Source of the DNA: Rhizobium sp. RM
GTDB taxonomy: Bacteria > Pseudomonadota > Alphaproteobacteria > Rhizobiales > Rhizobiaceae
DNA length: 64,000 nucleotides
Direction of reading: 5' to 3'
Assembly: GCF_013390595.1 (NCBI RefSeq)
Contig: NZ_JACAWV010000022.1
Location: forward strand, 1 to 64,000
Position 1 is the stretch's first letter, and each line of letters opens with the position of its first letter. Shown piece by piece: positions 17,528 to 26,041 of the stretch. Below the pieces are notes generated by a model, which was given only the letters and a program-made list of their open reading frames with translations, was not told the origin of the DNA and ran no database searches. Made by a program: the position numbers and the translations under genes.

Positions 17528-18442
17528 TCACGCGCCCGGACGCCGGGAGCTGCTGCTCGCCAGATCGCACATCGCGTCGATCACCACCTCGGCGAATGGA
17601 TCGGGCAGGTCGTGGCCCATGCCCTCCACCGGCATGTAGCGCGCACCGGGGATCGAGGCCGCCGTTTCCTCGCCGCAGGCGGGCAGGATCAGCGGATCAT
17701 CCGTTCCATGAATGACGAGTGCCGGTGCCGTGATTGTTGCCAGACGGGCCCGCCGGTCGCCTGCTACGGCCATTGCAGCAATCTGCCGCGCAACGCCAGC
17801 GGGATCGTGGCTGCGCCTTGCCTCTTCCATCAGGATTGCCGCAAGCGATGCTTCGTCGAACGGGCAGGCCGTTCCGGCGATCTTCCGCGCAAAGGCAAGC
17901 CGCACCGCCAGAAAGCCATCGGGATCGACAGCGGGATCGGGCGCCGGACGCATCATCATCGCCATCACCTCGGGCGCGGCCTGCGGCAAGGCCGGGTTGC
18001 CGGTGCTCGACATGATCGAGGTGAGAGACAGGGTCCGCGCGGCATTCTCACTCGCCATGATCTGCGCGATCATGCCGCCCATCGAACGTCCTGCGACATG
18101 CACCCGCTCGATATCAAGAGCATCCAGAAGACCGATTGCATCTGCTGCCATGTCATCAAGCCTGTAGGGCACGACGGGTTGGCCTCCGGCCATCAGCATG
18201 GACGCCAGTGCGGCGAAATCCGGCACGGCAGAGCTGGTGAAATGCGTGGAGCAGCCGGCATCCCGATTGTCGAAACGGATGACCCGGTAGCCCCTCGCCG
18301 CCAGCCCTTCGCAGAAGCCTGTCGTCCAGCGGATCATCTGTGTGCCAAGGCCCGAAATCAGCAGGAACGTTTCATCACCTGGATTGCCGAAACTCTCCCA
18401 GGCAATCTCGATGCCATTGGCCTTGGTGATCGTCAGGGTCAT
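17528..18442 (-). CDS. Alpha/beta-fold hydrolase
   Basis: 304 residues. Nucleophile elbow GRSMGG (serine at about residue 118), an HG-type oxyanion segment LISGLGTQMIRW, the acid in VIHGTDDPLI and the histidine in GMGHDLPD complete a catalytic triad. The sequence is of the esterase or epoxide-hydrolase-like group; the substrate cannot be named. Its start overlaps the stop of the DUF2239 gene by four bases, so the two are co-translated and share the promoter at 19107-19079. Confidence 0.9.
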   Translation of the reverse strand: MTLTITKANGIEIAWESFGNPGDETFLLISGLGTQMIRWTTGFCEGLAARGYRVIRFDNRDAGCSTHFTSSAVPDFAALASMLMAGGQPVVPYRLDDMAADAIGLLDALDIERVHVAGRSMGGMIAQIMASENAARTLSLTSIMSSTGNPALPQAAPEVMAMMMRPAPDPAVDPDGFLAVRLAFARKIAGTACPFDEASLAAILMEEARRSHDPAGVARQIAAMAVAGDRRARLATITAPALVIHGTDDPLILPACGEETAASIPGARYMPVEGMGHDLPDPFAEVVIDAMCDLASSSSRRPGA

Positions 18443-19050
18443 GTCTCACTCGGCCCGTTCGTGGCATCGGCTGGCACACAGGCGAGCTGCAACGCGTAAG
18501 CCCTGATATCGTCAGGCCAGGTGACGATGCGTCCTTCCAGCGCTTTCAGGTCATCGGCAAACAAAGCGCGTGTCGCGTCCTCGTAACCGGGCAGATCTCC
18601 GGCCATGGCGTGCATGAACCGATAGGCGGCCTCTTGTGAAAGCCGCTTCTGCTGGCGTGGCTGCGTTGCCTTGCGGGCATCGTCCACCAGACGCCGCAAC
18701 GCCGCAGAGGCGCCGCCCGGCTGCGCCGCCAGCCACTCCCATTGTCGCGGCAGCAATGTCACCTCGCGGGCGACAACGCCGAGTTTCGGCCGCCCCCGAC
18801 CCTTCTGGTCCTGCGCCTCCCCTGATATCTCCGGTGCCTGCGACATCTGCCGCAGACGCTGCACCACCTCTGTCTCACTGCCGCGGAGATCAAGGTCGAT
18901 GATGCGGCCCGTTGCATCGTCAAACACCAGCAGGCTGTCCGTCGCGTCGCCGGCGCGTTTCAGCGCAACGGCCACGTCTGCAAGAGCGCCCTTTGCCATC
19001 ATCGTATGGCCGGAAAATGCTGTGCAGGATTTGGTCTGGGTATCGGGCAT
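18439..19050 (-). CDS. DUF2239-family protein
   Basis: 203 residues from the ATG at 19050 (MPDTQTKSCTAFSGH); a TTG at 19065 is in frame but would leave almost no leader downstream of the mapped promoter motif. DUF2239 features are SCTAFSGHTMMAKG, LLVFDDATGRIIDLDLRGS, and a central GRGRPKLGVVAREVTLLPRQWEWLA segment that resembles a ribbon-helix-helix or HTH adaptor. Function is not known. The gene overlaps the hydrolase. The central basic GRGRPK stretch raises the possibility that it binds DNA and its own upstream palindromes, but this is inference. Confidence 0.85.
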   Translation of the reverse strand: MPDTQTKSCTAFSGHTMMAKGALADVAVALKRAGDATDSLLVFDDATGRIIDLDLRGSETEVVQRLRQMSQAPEISGEAQDQKGRGRPKLGVVAREVTLLPRQWEWLAAQPGGASAALRRLVDDARKATQPRQQKRLSQEAAYRFMHAMAGDLPGYEDATRALFADDLKALEGRIVTWPDDIRAYALQLACVPADATNGPSET

Positions 19051-19078
19051 GGCACGCTCACTCAACTGAATGCGCAGA

Positions 19079-19107
19079 TTAATACCCGGGTATAATTATC
19101 CCGTCAA
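19079..19107 (-). promoter_or_regulatory. Promoter of the DUF2239-hydrolase operon
   Basis: On the minus strand TTGACG (19107-19102) and TATTAA (19084-19079) are separated by 17 bases, and the predicted start of transcription lies about 20 bases before the ATG at 19050. The palindrome at 19082-19093 overlaps the -10 element, so binding there would repress. Confidence 0.6.
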
Positions 19108-19120
19108 TTCTATCCGGGTA
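19082..19120. promoter_or_regulatory. Paired palindromic operators in the DUF2239/aldehyde dehydrogenase interval
   Basis: ATACCCGGGTAT (19082-19093) is a perfect 12-base palindrome and TATCCGGGTA (19111-19120) is a one-mismatch copy of its core, centre to centre 28 bases. Both lie between two divergent transcription units. No TetR or MarR gene is adjacent, so the regulator is unknown. Confidence 0.55.
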
Positions 19121-19201
19121 AAATAGACGCGTGGAAAACTGCCTCTCGTGGCATGAGCGGACGGATGCTATGAACCATGCAAAGCCCAGGGGTTGGATGC
19201 C

Positions 19202-20641
19202 ATGACGCAAGCCGAAGAAATAACGTTGGATATGATGAATGTGCTGGAGCGTCAGCGCCGGGCGTTTCTGCAGGATGGCCCGCCCGATCTTGCGCTGCGC
19301 AGGGCGCGGCTCTCACGGCTGCGCGCTGCCGTTCTTGCCCATCGTCGGGCAATTGGCAATGCCATTTCCCAGGATTTCGGCCATCGCTCGCACCACGAAA
19401 CCGATCTCATGGAACTGGTCGGCGTTATCCAGTCGATCGATTATCTCAGCCGCAACCTGCCCCGCTTCATGAAACCGGAGCGCCGCCATGTCGATATCCT
19501 CTATCAAGGCGGGCATGCCTCCGTGGCCTATCAGCCAAAGGGTGTCATCGGCATCATGGCGCCGTGGAACTACCCGTTTTCGCTAACGATGATCCCGCTT
19601 GCCACGGCCCTTGCCGCTGGCAATCGCGCCATGCTGAAACCATCCGAACTGACGCCGCGCATCAGCGAATTGATCCGCACCATGCTTGCAGAGGCATTTT
19701 CCGCCGAGGAGGTCTCGGTGGTGCTGGGTGGGCCGGAAGCCGGTGCCGAATTCAGCCGCCTTCCCTTCGATCATCTGCTGTTTACCGGAAGCACGCAGGT
19801 CGGCCGCATGGTCATGAAGGCCGCCAGTGAAAACCTCGTGCCGGTCACGCTGGAACTGGGCGGCAAAAGCCCCGCCATCATCGCACGCGGTCACGTTGAC
19901 AGGCATACGCTTGGAAGTCTGGTGTTCGGCAAACTGTCGAATGCCGGGCAAACCTGCGTCGCCCCGGATTACGCCCTCGTGCATGCGGAGGATCTGGATG
20001 CCTTCGTTGCGGGATATGATGGCACCGTCGCCCGCGCCTACCCCGATGGCCCGACGGGCAAGGATTTCACCTCCATCATCAGCGACCGGCATTATCAACG
20101 CCTCACGGGCCTGATCGACGACGCACGACAGAAAGGCGCCCGCATCCTCGAGGTCGGCGTCAAACCCCAGTCTGCTGCCGACAGGCCCAAAACCCTCGCG
20201 CCCACGCTCATTCTCGATACGACCGACGACATGGCCGTGATGCAGGAGGAAATCTTCGGGCCGATCCTGCCCGTGCGGACATGGCAGACCATCGATCAGG
20301 TCATTACCCACATAAACGCCCGCCCCCGCCCGCTGGCGCTCTATTATTTCGGTACGCGGGATGCCGATTGTGAGACGCTGCTCAGCGCCACCACATCAGG
20401 CAATGTCGGCATCAACAACACCATGATCCACGTCGCCCAGGACGACCTCCCGTTCGGCGGCATAGGCCCAAGCGGCATGGGCGCTTACCACGGCATAGAA
20501 GGCTTCCGCACCATGAGCCACGCCAAAGGCATCTTCATCCAAAGCCGCTGGAACCTCCCCAAACTGCTCCGCCCACCATTTGGCAGATTGGCAGATGCGT
20601 CTTTAGCGTTTTTGCTGGGGCGGAGGGGTGGGAAAAGATAG
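19202..20641 (+). CDS. Coniferyl-aldehyde-type dehydrogenase
   Basis: 479 residues. Aldehyde dehydrogenase motifs are complete: GIMAPWNYPFSLTMIP (oxyanion and NAD region), KPSELTP, FTGSTQVGRMVM, the general base in LELGGKSP, the catalytic cysteine in SNAGQTCVAPDYAL and EIFGPILPV. The short N-terminus and the GKSPAIIA and AHGVEGF-like C-terminus follow the calB/coniferyl aldehyde dehydrogenase group, which oxidises aromatic or medium-chain aldehydes. A TTG at 19193 is an alternative start. The gene is divergent from DUF2239 across the paired operators, so both units may answer to one regulator. Confidence 0.9.
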   Translation: MTQAEEITLDMMNVLERQRRAFLQDGPPDLALRRARLSRLRAAVLAHRRAIGNAISQDFGHRSHHETDLMELVGVIQSIDYLSRNLPRFMKPERRHVDILYQGGHASVAYQPKGVIGIMAPWNYPFSLTMIPLATALAAGNRAMLKPSELTPRISELIRTMLAEAFSAEEVSVVLGGPEAGAEFSRLPFDHLLFTGSTQVGRMVMKAASENLVPVTLELGGKSPAIIARGHVDRHTLGSLVFGKLSNAGQTCVAPDYALVHAEDLDAFVAGYDGTVARAYPDGPTGKDFTSIISDRHYQRLTGLIDDARQKGARILEVGVKPQSAADRPKTLAPTLILDTTDDMAVMQEEIFGPILPVRTWQTIDQVITHINARPRPLALYYFGTRDADCETLLSATTSGNVGINNTMIHVAQDDLPFGGIGPSGMGAYHGIEGFRTMSHAKGIFIQSRWNLPKLLRPPFGRLADASLAFLLGRRGGKR

Positions 20642-20779
20642 TTCAGGGATCGCGCTTGCGCACCACTGGCTTGCGGTTGTGGGTATGAGCGACGGACTTC
20701 GATTTCCGATTTGATTAAATCTATGCGGGTTGATACGAAATAATGATACAACCAAAGATATTTTTTATCAGGAGTTCCT

Positions 20780-21067
20780 ATGCACATCGTTGTTTCGTGG
20801 GACGTAGCCGACGGCATTGATAGAGATGCAATTGTTGATGCTCTTTTGGCTGTCATCCAGCCCTATCAATGGGTTCGTCCACTCACTACGCTCTACATTA
20901 CTCGCGCCAACTTTGCTGAGCGCAATTTGATTATAGGCGGCATGCAACAAGTTGCACTGGCCCATCCGGGAAGGGTCAACGTAGTTGTCAGTCCGGTTAT
21001 GGAAGGACGTTATGACGGCGCACTCGACCAGACCTCATGGCAACAGATCAATGACGTCACCGGCTAA
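20780..21067 (+). CDS. Small protein of unknown function with Cas2/VapD-like first strand
   Basis: 95 residues. The start MHIVVSWDV, followed by a helix (RDAIVDALLAVI) and a central LTTLYITRA strand, resembles the ferredoxin-like fold of Cas2 and VapD, but the similarity is too short to assign a nuclease. CAGGAGTTCCT gives a clear ribosome binding site. Base composition is AT-richer than the surroundings and codon use is less biased, as for the next two genes. The three form an islet 0.7 kb from the 3' end of tRNA-Ser. Confidence 0.6.
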   Translation: MHIVVSWDVADGIDRDAIVDALLAVIQPYQWVRPLTTLYITRANFAERNLIIGGMQQVALAHPGRVNVVVSPVMEGRYDGALDQTSWQQINDVTG

Positions 21068-21150
21068 AACGCGGATGTAGCACGCATTTTCGAGTAATGA
21101 TTCCTCGGGGAAGGCGTGCATTGTGTCCGTGGAGCAAGGAGGAAACCCTA

Positions 21151-21369
21151 ATGGCATTGAAAACCGCAAAGCCCAGATTTCGCGTCGCTGAATTTGGAGA
21201 TGGTACGCCATTCATCTTCGTTGATCCGCATGGCGGTGATGATCTGGCGTTTTTCAAAAACAATACTGACTTCCGTCTGAAGGCTGGCACCAGTTACGAG
21301 GAGGCGCAGAAAATATCTGATTTCCTAAATGAACACATAGGGTTGATCGCTGAAGACCAAACTCGATAA
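21151..21369 (+). CDS. Small protein of unknown function (72 aa)
   Basis: 72 residues starting MALKTAKPRFRVAEFGDG. AAGGAGG sits 8 bases before the ATG, an almost perfect ribosome binding site that decides this start over an upstream frame extension from 21097. The N-terminal half is beta-rich (FRVAEFGDGTPFIFVDPHGG) and the C-terminal half helical. No family recognised. It lies 16 bases before the next gene, so they are probably one transcript. Confidence 0.65.
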   Translation: MALKTAKPRFRVAEFGDGTPFIFVDPHGGDDLAFFKNNTDFRLKAGTSYEEAQKISDFLNEHIGLIAEDQTR

Positions 21370-21385
21370 AAAACGGGAGATATTA

Positions 21386-21640
21386 ATGACAGAGGAAGAC
21401 ATACGCGGAGTTCAGGAAGGCGTCGTCATTCTTGCCACCTGCGTCGTTCAAACACTTGAAGAGACCAACCCAGGCGTCCAAGAAAAGTTCTTATCTCGTC
21501 TTGAAGAAGCTCAGTTCTACCTGCGTGAACAGCATCCTATGCCCATCGAGAAATCCACAGAAATGCTTTTGTGGACAAGAGAACTTCTAACTGGTTTCAC
21601 ATGGGGAAAGGGGCAAGGGAAGCCGTTTCTCTCGAAGTAA
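21386..21640 (+). CDS. Small helical protein of unknown function (84 aa)
   Basis: 84 residues, almost all helical and acidic in the first half (MTEEDIRGVQEGVVILATCV, LEETNPGVQEKFLSRLEEAQ), ending in a basic tail. GGGAGA lies 8 bases upstream of the ATG. Base composition is lower in GC than flanking genes. No family recognised. It is the last gene of the three-gene islet and ends about 95 bases from the tRNA-Ser 3' end. Confidence 0.65.
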   Translation: MTEEDIRGVQEGVVILATCVVQTLEETNPGVQEKFLSRLEEAQFYLREQHPMPIEKSTEMLLWTRELLTGFTWGKGQGKPFLSK

Positions 21641-21735
21641 CCTCCGGCTATTGCTCGGTGGAGGTCACGTCTCGCAGCAAAATAAGGCCTTGATGGGAAC
21701 TCTACAGCTTCGCATCTGCGACGGGCGTAGAAATA

Positions 21736-21825
21736 TGGCAGATGGGGTGGGATTCGAACCCACGGTACGCTCTCACGCACGCCGGTTTTCAAGACCGGTT
21801 CCTTAAACCACTCGGACACCCATCC
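21736..21825 (-). tRNA. tRNA-Ser (UGA anticodon)
   Basis: 90 bases including an encoded CCA (21738-21736). The acceptor stem pairs GGATGGG with CCCATCT, the anticodon stem is CCGGT/ACCGG with a 7-base CTTGAAA loop (anticodon TGA, complement at 21789-21791), a long serine-type variable arm follows, and the T arm contains GGTTCGAATCC. The first acceptor pair would be G-U. Its 3' end faces the small-gene islet at 20.8-21.6 kb. Confidence 0.95.
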
Positions 21826-21928
21826 CTGCAGTGGTGAGGCTTTATAGCGGTTTGAAAAAAGCCGTCAATCCCGCTAACGCCATGATGCGCCCCGCCCCGT
21901 CATAATCCACCGGTGATCTGCGAAGAGC

Positions 21929-22093
21929 TTATTGCCCCGGCGTGGTGCCCGGTGGCAGGAGGGAGCCTTGTCCTGTGGGGACGGCCGGTATCTGCTGGCT
22001 GGTTTCGAAGAAGGCGATGCTCAGCACGATCGCGATCAGTACCAGCAGAAGCCCGACAAAAACCAAACCCGACTTGTCCATTCGTCTGCGCAT
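21929..22093 (-). CDS. Small single-pass membrane protein (54 aa)
   Basis: The frame is open from 22222, but MRRRMDKSGLVF at 22093 gives the natural start: a positive n-region followed by one strongly hydrophobic helix (LVFVGLLLVLIAIVLSIAFF) and a short Pro/Gly-rich tail (LLPPGTTPGQ) that would face the periplasm. No family is recognised. Confidence 0.55.
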   Translation of the reverse strand: MRRRMDKSGLVFVGLLLVLIAIVLSIAFFETSQQIPAVPTGQGSLLPPGTTPGQ

Positions 22094-22258
22094 GGGCGTG
22101 ATGATATGTCCAAATGTGTGCAATTCGAGGCGACCGGGCAAATCCGGTGCCGCGTGCAAACCTGCGACCATCCCCGCGCCATTGCAACCGTTTATGCCGG
22201 AAACGGTGTCGGATTTTTGCAATGCAAGGGAAACGGGCCGGCATCTGCCAGGCGTTCT

Positions 22259-22495
22259 TCAGGCGGGAAGCTTGTTCTGATTGGCCGGCTTGCGGTTCGA
22301 AACGGGTGTCGAGGCAAGGTAGAGAACGTAATCGTCGGCAGCATCGGCCAGCGCCAGCGCCGCCTCTTCCTCCCGCCAGCCATTTGCCACGGCATTGACG
22401 ATCAGGGCCCGCGCGGCAGCAATAAACGTTTCCCGGCATTCGGCGATCCGGGCCGTCTGGTCAACTGCAAAACGTGGGGGTTGAATTTGCTGCAT
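22259..22495 (-). CDS. Small helical protein of unknown function (78 aa)
   Basis: 78 residues starting MQQIQPPRFAVDQ. Most of it is two alanine-rich helices (RETFIAAARALIVNAVANGW and EEEAALALADAADDYVLYLA). Soluble and slightly acidic. No family recognised. It lies in a run of small minus-strand genes on both sides of a candidate small RNA. Confidence 0.55.
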   Translation of the reverse strand: MQQIQPPRFAVDQTARIAECRETFIAAARALIVNAVANGWREEEAALALADAADDYVLYLASTPVSNRKPANQNKLPA

Positions 22496-22807
22496 GACGG
22501 CAGATTGCCATTACTGCCTTGCTTCCGCAAGTCATTGATTAAGTGATAGTTAATATATCAAGGTGTGAGACAGTTTTGTATCATAGTGGCACGAAATTGC
22601 GCAGCGCGGTGCCGCAAAACGCCCTTTTCAGCGGCAAATAGCCGGGCGCGCAAACCCGCCTTGCCCGATGGGTCGGGGGTGCTGACATGTTTTTTAGCAA
22701 AGCGTACCGATTGGGACGGATGTGACCTATCTCATCCACGACATAATGAGCTATTCATTATTCATCGCTCCCGGGCATTGCCCAACTTTCCCCGAGCGAT
22801 CAACCTT
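22496..22807 (+). other. Gene-free stretch, possible small RNA body
   Basis: No credible ORF on either strand. The right edge runs into a strong plus-strand terminator that no annotated gene needs. The last 100 bases before it (about 22710-22807) are AT-richer and include CATAAT at 22740-22745, which could be a -10 element, though no good -35 is seen. A small RNA of under 100 bases is plausible. Confidence 0.3.
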
Positions 22808-22832
22808 GCCCCGCTTATCGCGGGGCTTTTTT
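22808..22832 (+). terminator. Rho-independent terminator without an upstream gene
   Basis: GCCCCGC and GCGGGGC pair over 7 bp around a TTATC loop, followed by six T. All neighbouring genes are on the minus strand. Confidence 0.75.
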
Positions 22833-22868
22833 ATTTCGGGCTTGCGTGTTTCAAGCCTGCCATATGCC

Positions 22869-23090
22869 TCAGACGTCAATGCCCGGACGGTGCCCATCAT
22901 AACGCAGCAGGTCTTCGAAGAGATCGATAATGGCGGGCGGCAGCGTATCGGAAAGCTCGGCGATGATTTCCGTGGCCCGGTTATAGGAATAGATCGCGCA
23001 TAGCGTCAGAACCAGCAGCACGATCCACGGCCACATGGCTTTCTTGCGGGGTGGTCGTGGCGGGGGTGGTGGGCCTTGGTCGACAGCCAT
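22869..23090 (-). CDS. Small single-pass membrane protein with proline-rich N-terminus
   Basis: 73 residues. A proline run (GPPPPPRPPRKK) precedes one membrane helix (MWPWIVLLVLTLCAIYSY), then a helical tail (ATEIIAELSDTLPPAIIDLFEDLL). The orientation should be N-terminus inside. GAGAAAAATGG context offers a modest ribosome binding site. Function unknown; it may be co-transcribed with the zinc-ribbon gene 28 bases upstream. Confidence 0.6.
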   Translation of the reverse strand: MAVDQGPPPPPRPPRKKAMWPWIVLLVLTLCAIYSYNRATEIIAELSDTLPPAIIDLFEDLLRYDGHRPGIDV

Positions 23091-23118
23091 TTTTCTCCTG
23101 CCCTTCGTTCAGTGCGTG

Positions 23119-23385
23119 TCAGCGCGCTCTCGCACGCGGTTCGCCGCCCGGTGCATAGGCGGTCTTTTGCAGGAAGCGGAATATATTGCCGCATTGCGCA
23201 CAGCGTATCATGTATTCGGAAGGATTGCCGGAAGGACGCTCGGCGCGAAACCCCCTCGGCATCTCGTCAATGCGGAAGTCCACATCCGGCAAACGCTTGT
23301 CATCCAGTTCCGAGGCTTCGGCAAAACCCTGGTGGCCGCACTTCGAACATTCGAGTTTCCGGGAATATCTGTCGCGCGCTGCCAT
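23119..23385 (-). CDS. Small zinc-ribbon protein
   Basis: 88 residues with two CxxC pairs, ECSKCGH (about residues 12-18) and IRCAQCGN (about 59-66), spaced to form one zinc ribbon. Between them is a charged DDKRLPDVDFRIDEMP stretch. AAAGGACGG lies upstream of the ATG. Such proteins often bind nucleic acid or a partner protein, but I do not recognise a named family. It is divergent from the membrane-anchored protein at 23574. Confidence 0.7.
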   Translation of the reverse strand: MAARDRYSRKLECSKCGHQGFAEASELDDKRLPDVDFRIDEMPRGFRAERPSGNPSEYMIRCAQCGNIFRFLQKTAYAPGGEPRARAR

Positions 23386-23573
23386 TTGCCGTCCTTTTTA
23401 CTGTCAAAGGTCAGGTAGCAGCGACGAATGGGCATTTCAATGGTTCGGGCCGGACGTTAAGAGTAAAGAGTGGCCGAATCCCCTGTCCTCTGCGGCCAGC
23501 AGACGCGTTTGCCGGCTGCGGTCGCGTCGATCTTTCCGGACAGTTTTATCGCCGTGGACGTCTTGAGGGGCCC

Positions 23574-24284
23574 ATGCAGAACGAAACGCCCTTCTTCTCT
23601 TCCCGTTTCCGCCTCGTGCTCTCCGCTTTTGCAGCCCTGTTCCTTGTTCTTCTGGCGGCGCTGTGGTTTGCGGCGGGCTGGTACGGCGAGCAGATACTCA
23701 ATGCCGGGCACACGACCTCGACCGATCCCGTCACCGTTACCATTGGCAATGACAGGCTGCAGCTTGCCAAAAACACCATCCGCGTGCCCGCGCAGCGCCA
23801 GGATGGCGAATCGGATCGGGTCGATCTCTATCTGACCTGGCCGGATTTCGGCGGATATGGCGAAGCGAATCGCAAGGTTTTCGATAATCCGGACAGCACG
23901 GCCGACCTTATCTTCATACAGATATCGCGCAGCACCATGTCGGAGGATATGTCCGGCCGCTTCCTGCCGATCTACGCGCGGCTGGCGGAAGGAGAGCCCC
24001 TGCCCCTGCGTTACGGCCTGATACTGCACCGCCTGAAAGCCGATTCCGGTTACGGCAAGGAAGTCATTCTGACTGGAAAGCGTGACGGCGAAACCGACTT
24101 CGTGGTGCGCTGCCTTTTGCCGCAAAAGCCCGAGGAATCAACAGGAAACGATTGCCAGCGGGATATTCGCGCCGGTCAGGACCTGACGATCTTCTACCGC
24201 TTTTCCGCACGCCTCTTGCCGCAATGGCAAAAACTCGACCAGGCACTGAAAACTTATGTCGAGGCCCGCCTCAATAAAGGCTGA
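23574..24284 (+). CDS. Membrane-anchored protein of unknown function (236 aa)
   Basis: One N-terminal membrane helix (VLSAFAALFLVLLAALWFAAGWYG) is followed by a 200-residue domain that should be periplasmic, rich in beta strands, with ILNAGHTTSTDPVTVTIGNDRLQLAKNTIRVP and two cysteines late in the domain (RCLLP and NDCQRD). GAGGGG before the ATG at 23574 supports this start; the frame is open back to 23076 but without a good start. It lies ahead of the carboxypeptidase gene at 24427 on the same strand. No family name can be given. Confidence 0.7.
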   Translation: MQNETPFFSSRFRLVLSAFAALFLVLLAALWFAAGWYGEQILNAGHTTSTDPVTVTIGNDRLQLAKNTIRVPAQRQDGESDRVDLYLTWPDFGGYGEANRKVFDNPDSTADLIFIQISRSTMSEDMSGRFLPIYARLAEGEPLPLRYGLILHRLKADSGYGKEVILTGKRDGETDFVVRCLLPQKPEESTGNDCQRDIRAGQDLTIFYRFSARLLPQWQKLDQALKTYVEARLNKG

Positions 24285-24426
24285 ATACTGCGGGAAGCCC
24301 CGTCCCGCAATGTGCTCGAAAAGTCGCATTTTATGGAATCCGGATACCCTTCATAAACCACTTGGTAACGCCATCTCGATAAAGTTCCGACCCATAGAGT
24401 TCGGGCGGGGCGTGTCCGAGCGGATT

Positions 24427-25956
24427 ATGAATATGCGATTGAAGAGTTCAGCGGTGTTGAAAATTCTATCTGGAGCACATGTGCGCAAAGCGGGTGTGAA
24501 GTCTTTCGTCAGGTTCGTTGCGTTGACCCTTGCTGCGGCGTTCATGGCCGCAACATCCGTTCAGACCGCACAGGCAGAACCGAAGTATGCCGGCATCGTC
24601 ATCGATGCGAAAACGGGCAAGGTTCTGTATGGCGAAGACCCCGACGGTCTGCGCTATCCGGCCTCGCTGACCAAGATGATGACGCTTTATCTTACGTTTG
24701 AAGCGTTGAGCTCGGGTCGTATCTCTCTCGACTCCAAGGTTCCGGTTTCGGCCAATGCCGCAAAGGAGCCGCCTTCCAAGCTCGGCGTTCGCGCCGGTGG
24801 CAGCATCACGGTTGAACAGGCCATTCTGGCGCTGGTCACCCGCTCTGCAAACGATATGGCGACGGCACTTGGCGAATATCTCGGCGGATCGGAAGATCGT
24901 TTCGCCCGCATGATGACGGCCAAGGCACGTGCTCTCGGCATGACACGCACGACCTACCGCAATGCCAATGGCCTGCCGAACACCGCGCAGATGACCACGG
25001 CACGCGATCAGGCCCGTCTCGGTATCGCCCTTCGCCAGCACTACCCGCAATATTACGGTTACTTCAACACCCGCACCTTTACCTTCGGCAAGCAGGTCAT
25101 CGGCAACCACAATCGTCTGGTTGGCACGGTCAAGGGCGTTGACGGTATCAAGACCGGTTACACCCGCGCTGCAGGCTCCAACCTTGCAACCTCGGCACAG
25201 CTTGATGGCCGCTCCATCGTCGCCGTTGTTCTCGGTGGCCGTTCCAGCGCAGCCCGTGATGCCACCATGCGCAAGCTGGTTGCCACTTATCTGCCGCAGG
25301 CTTCGCGTGGCGGTAACTCCAACCTGATTGCCCAGACGCGTTCCGCGCCGATTGAAGAGCCGATTGCACCAGCCGCACCGGTGGCCATTGCTGCCGCTGT
25401 GCCTTCCGCACCGGTTGCCGCAGCCTCCGCTGGCGGTCTGCCGCACTCCGGCCCGGTTCCACAGGCCCGTTACGGCGATGAAGCACCTGTCAGCGCCTTT
25501 GCCGGTTCGTCTTCCAACGCGGCTGTCAACGCCATGGAAATGGCAACGACCCGCCAGAAGGCAAAGACGCAAGCACCCGTTCCAGTCGCCCCGATTGCGC
25601 CGGATCGCAGCCTGATCACCAACTCCACCAAGGTCGACAACATCGTCACCGCGTCCGTTGCAGCCTCTGCAGCCAAGCCTGCCATTGCCCCGAAGATGGA
25701 AGCACCGGCCAGCGGCTGGGTCATCCAGATCGGCGCTTCGCCAGACGAAACCTCGGCCCGCAACCTGTTGCAGTCGGCGCAGGAAAAAGGCGGCGCGGCA
25801 CTGCGCTCTGCCAAGCCCTTCACCGTCGCCTTCAACAAGGACGGCTCCCAGTTCTACCGCGCCCGCTTCGGTGGCTTCGATGGTCAGAACGCTGCGGTCA
25901 ATGCGTGTAATGCGTTGAAGAAGAAAGGCGTAAGCTGCTGGGCCTCGGCACAGTAG
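24427..25956 (+). CDS. D-alanyl-D-alanine carboxypeptidase with SPOR domain
   Basis: 509 residues from the ATG at 24427. A basic n-region and hydrophobic segment (FVRFVALTLAAAFMAATSVQTAQA) give export to the periplasm. The S11 peptidase domain (about 52-300) has all three motifs: S80-L-T-K83, SAND and KTG in VDGIKTGYTRAAG. An Ala/Pro-rich linker (about 310-420) leads to a C-terminal SPOR domain (last 80 residues, GWVIQIGASPDETSARNLL to CNALKKKGVSCW) that binds denuded septal peptidoglycan. So this enzyme should trim pentapeptides at the division site. It has every catalytic motif that the 12.4-kb paralogue lacks. Confidence 0.92.
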   Translation: MNMRLKSSAVLKILSGAHVRKAGVKSFVRFVALTLAAAFMAATSVQTAQAEPKYAGIVIDAKTGKVLYGEDPDGLRYPASLTKMMTLYLTFEALSSGRISLDSKVPVSANAAKEPPSKLGVRAGGSITVEQAILALVTRSANDMATALGEYLGGSEDRFARMMTAKARALGMTRTTYRNANGLPNTAQMTTARDQARLGIALRQHYPQYYGYFNTRTFTFGKQVIGNHNRLVGTVKGVDGIKTGYTRAAGSNLATSAQLDGRSIVAVVLGGRSSAARDATMRKLVATYLPQASRGGNSNLIAQTRSAPIEEPIAPAAPVAIAAAVPSAPVAAASAGGLPHSGPVPQARYGDEAPVSAFAGSSSNAAVNAMEMATTRQKAKTQAPVPVAPIAPDRSLITNSTKVDNIVTASVAASAAKPAIAPKMEAPASGWVIQIGASPDETSARNLLQSAQEKGGAALRSAKPFTVAFNKDGSQFYRARFGGFDGQNAAVNACNALKKKGVSCWASAQ

Positions 25957-26041
25957 TCGTCACCCTGAACGGGCGGTGCCTCAAGGTTTTGGCACCGCTC
26001 AAATCCCCTCGAATTTGTATTGTGTAACGAGGCGTTCAAAG

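Noticed and set aside
20641..21740. Attachment-site duplication of the tRNA-Ser 3' end
   Set aside because: I looked for the last 20 tRNA bases near the left edge of the islet and found no copy.
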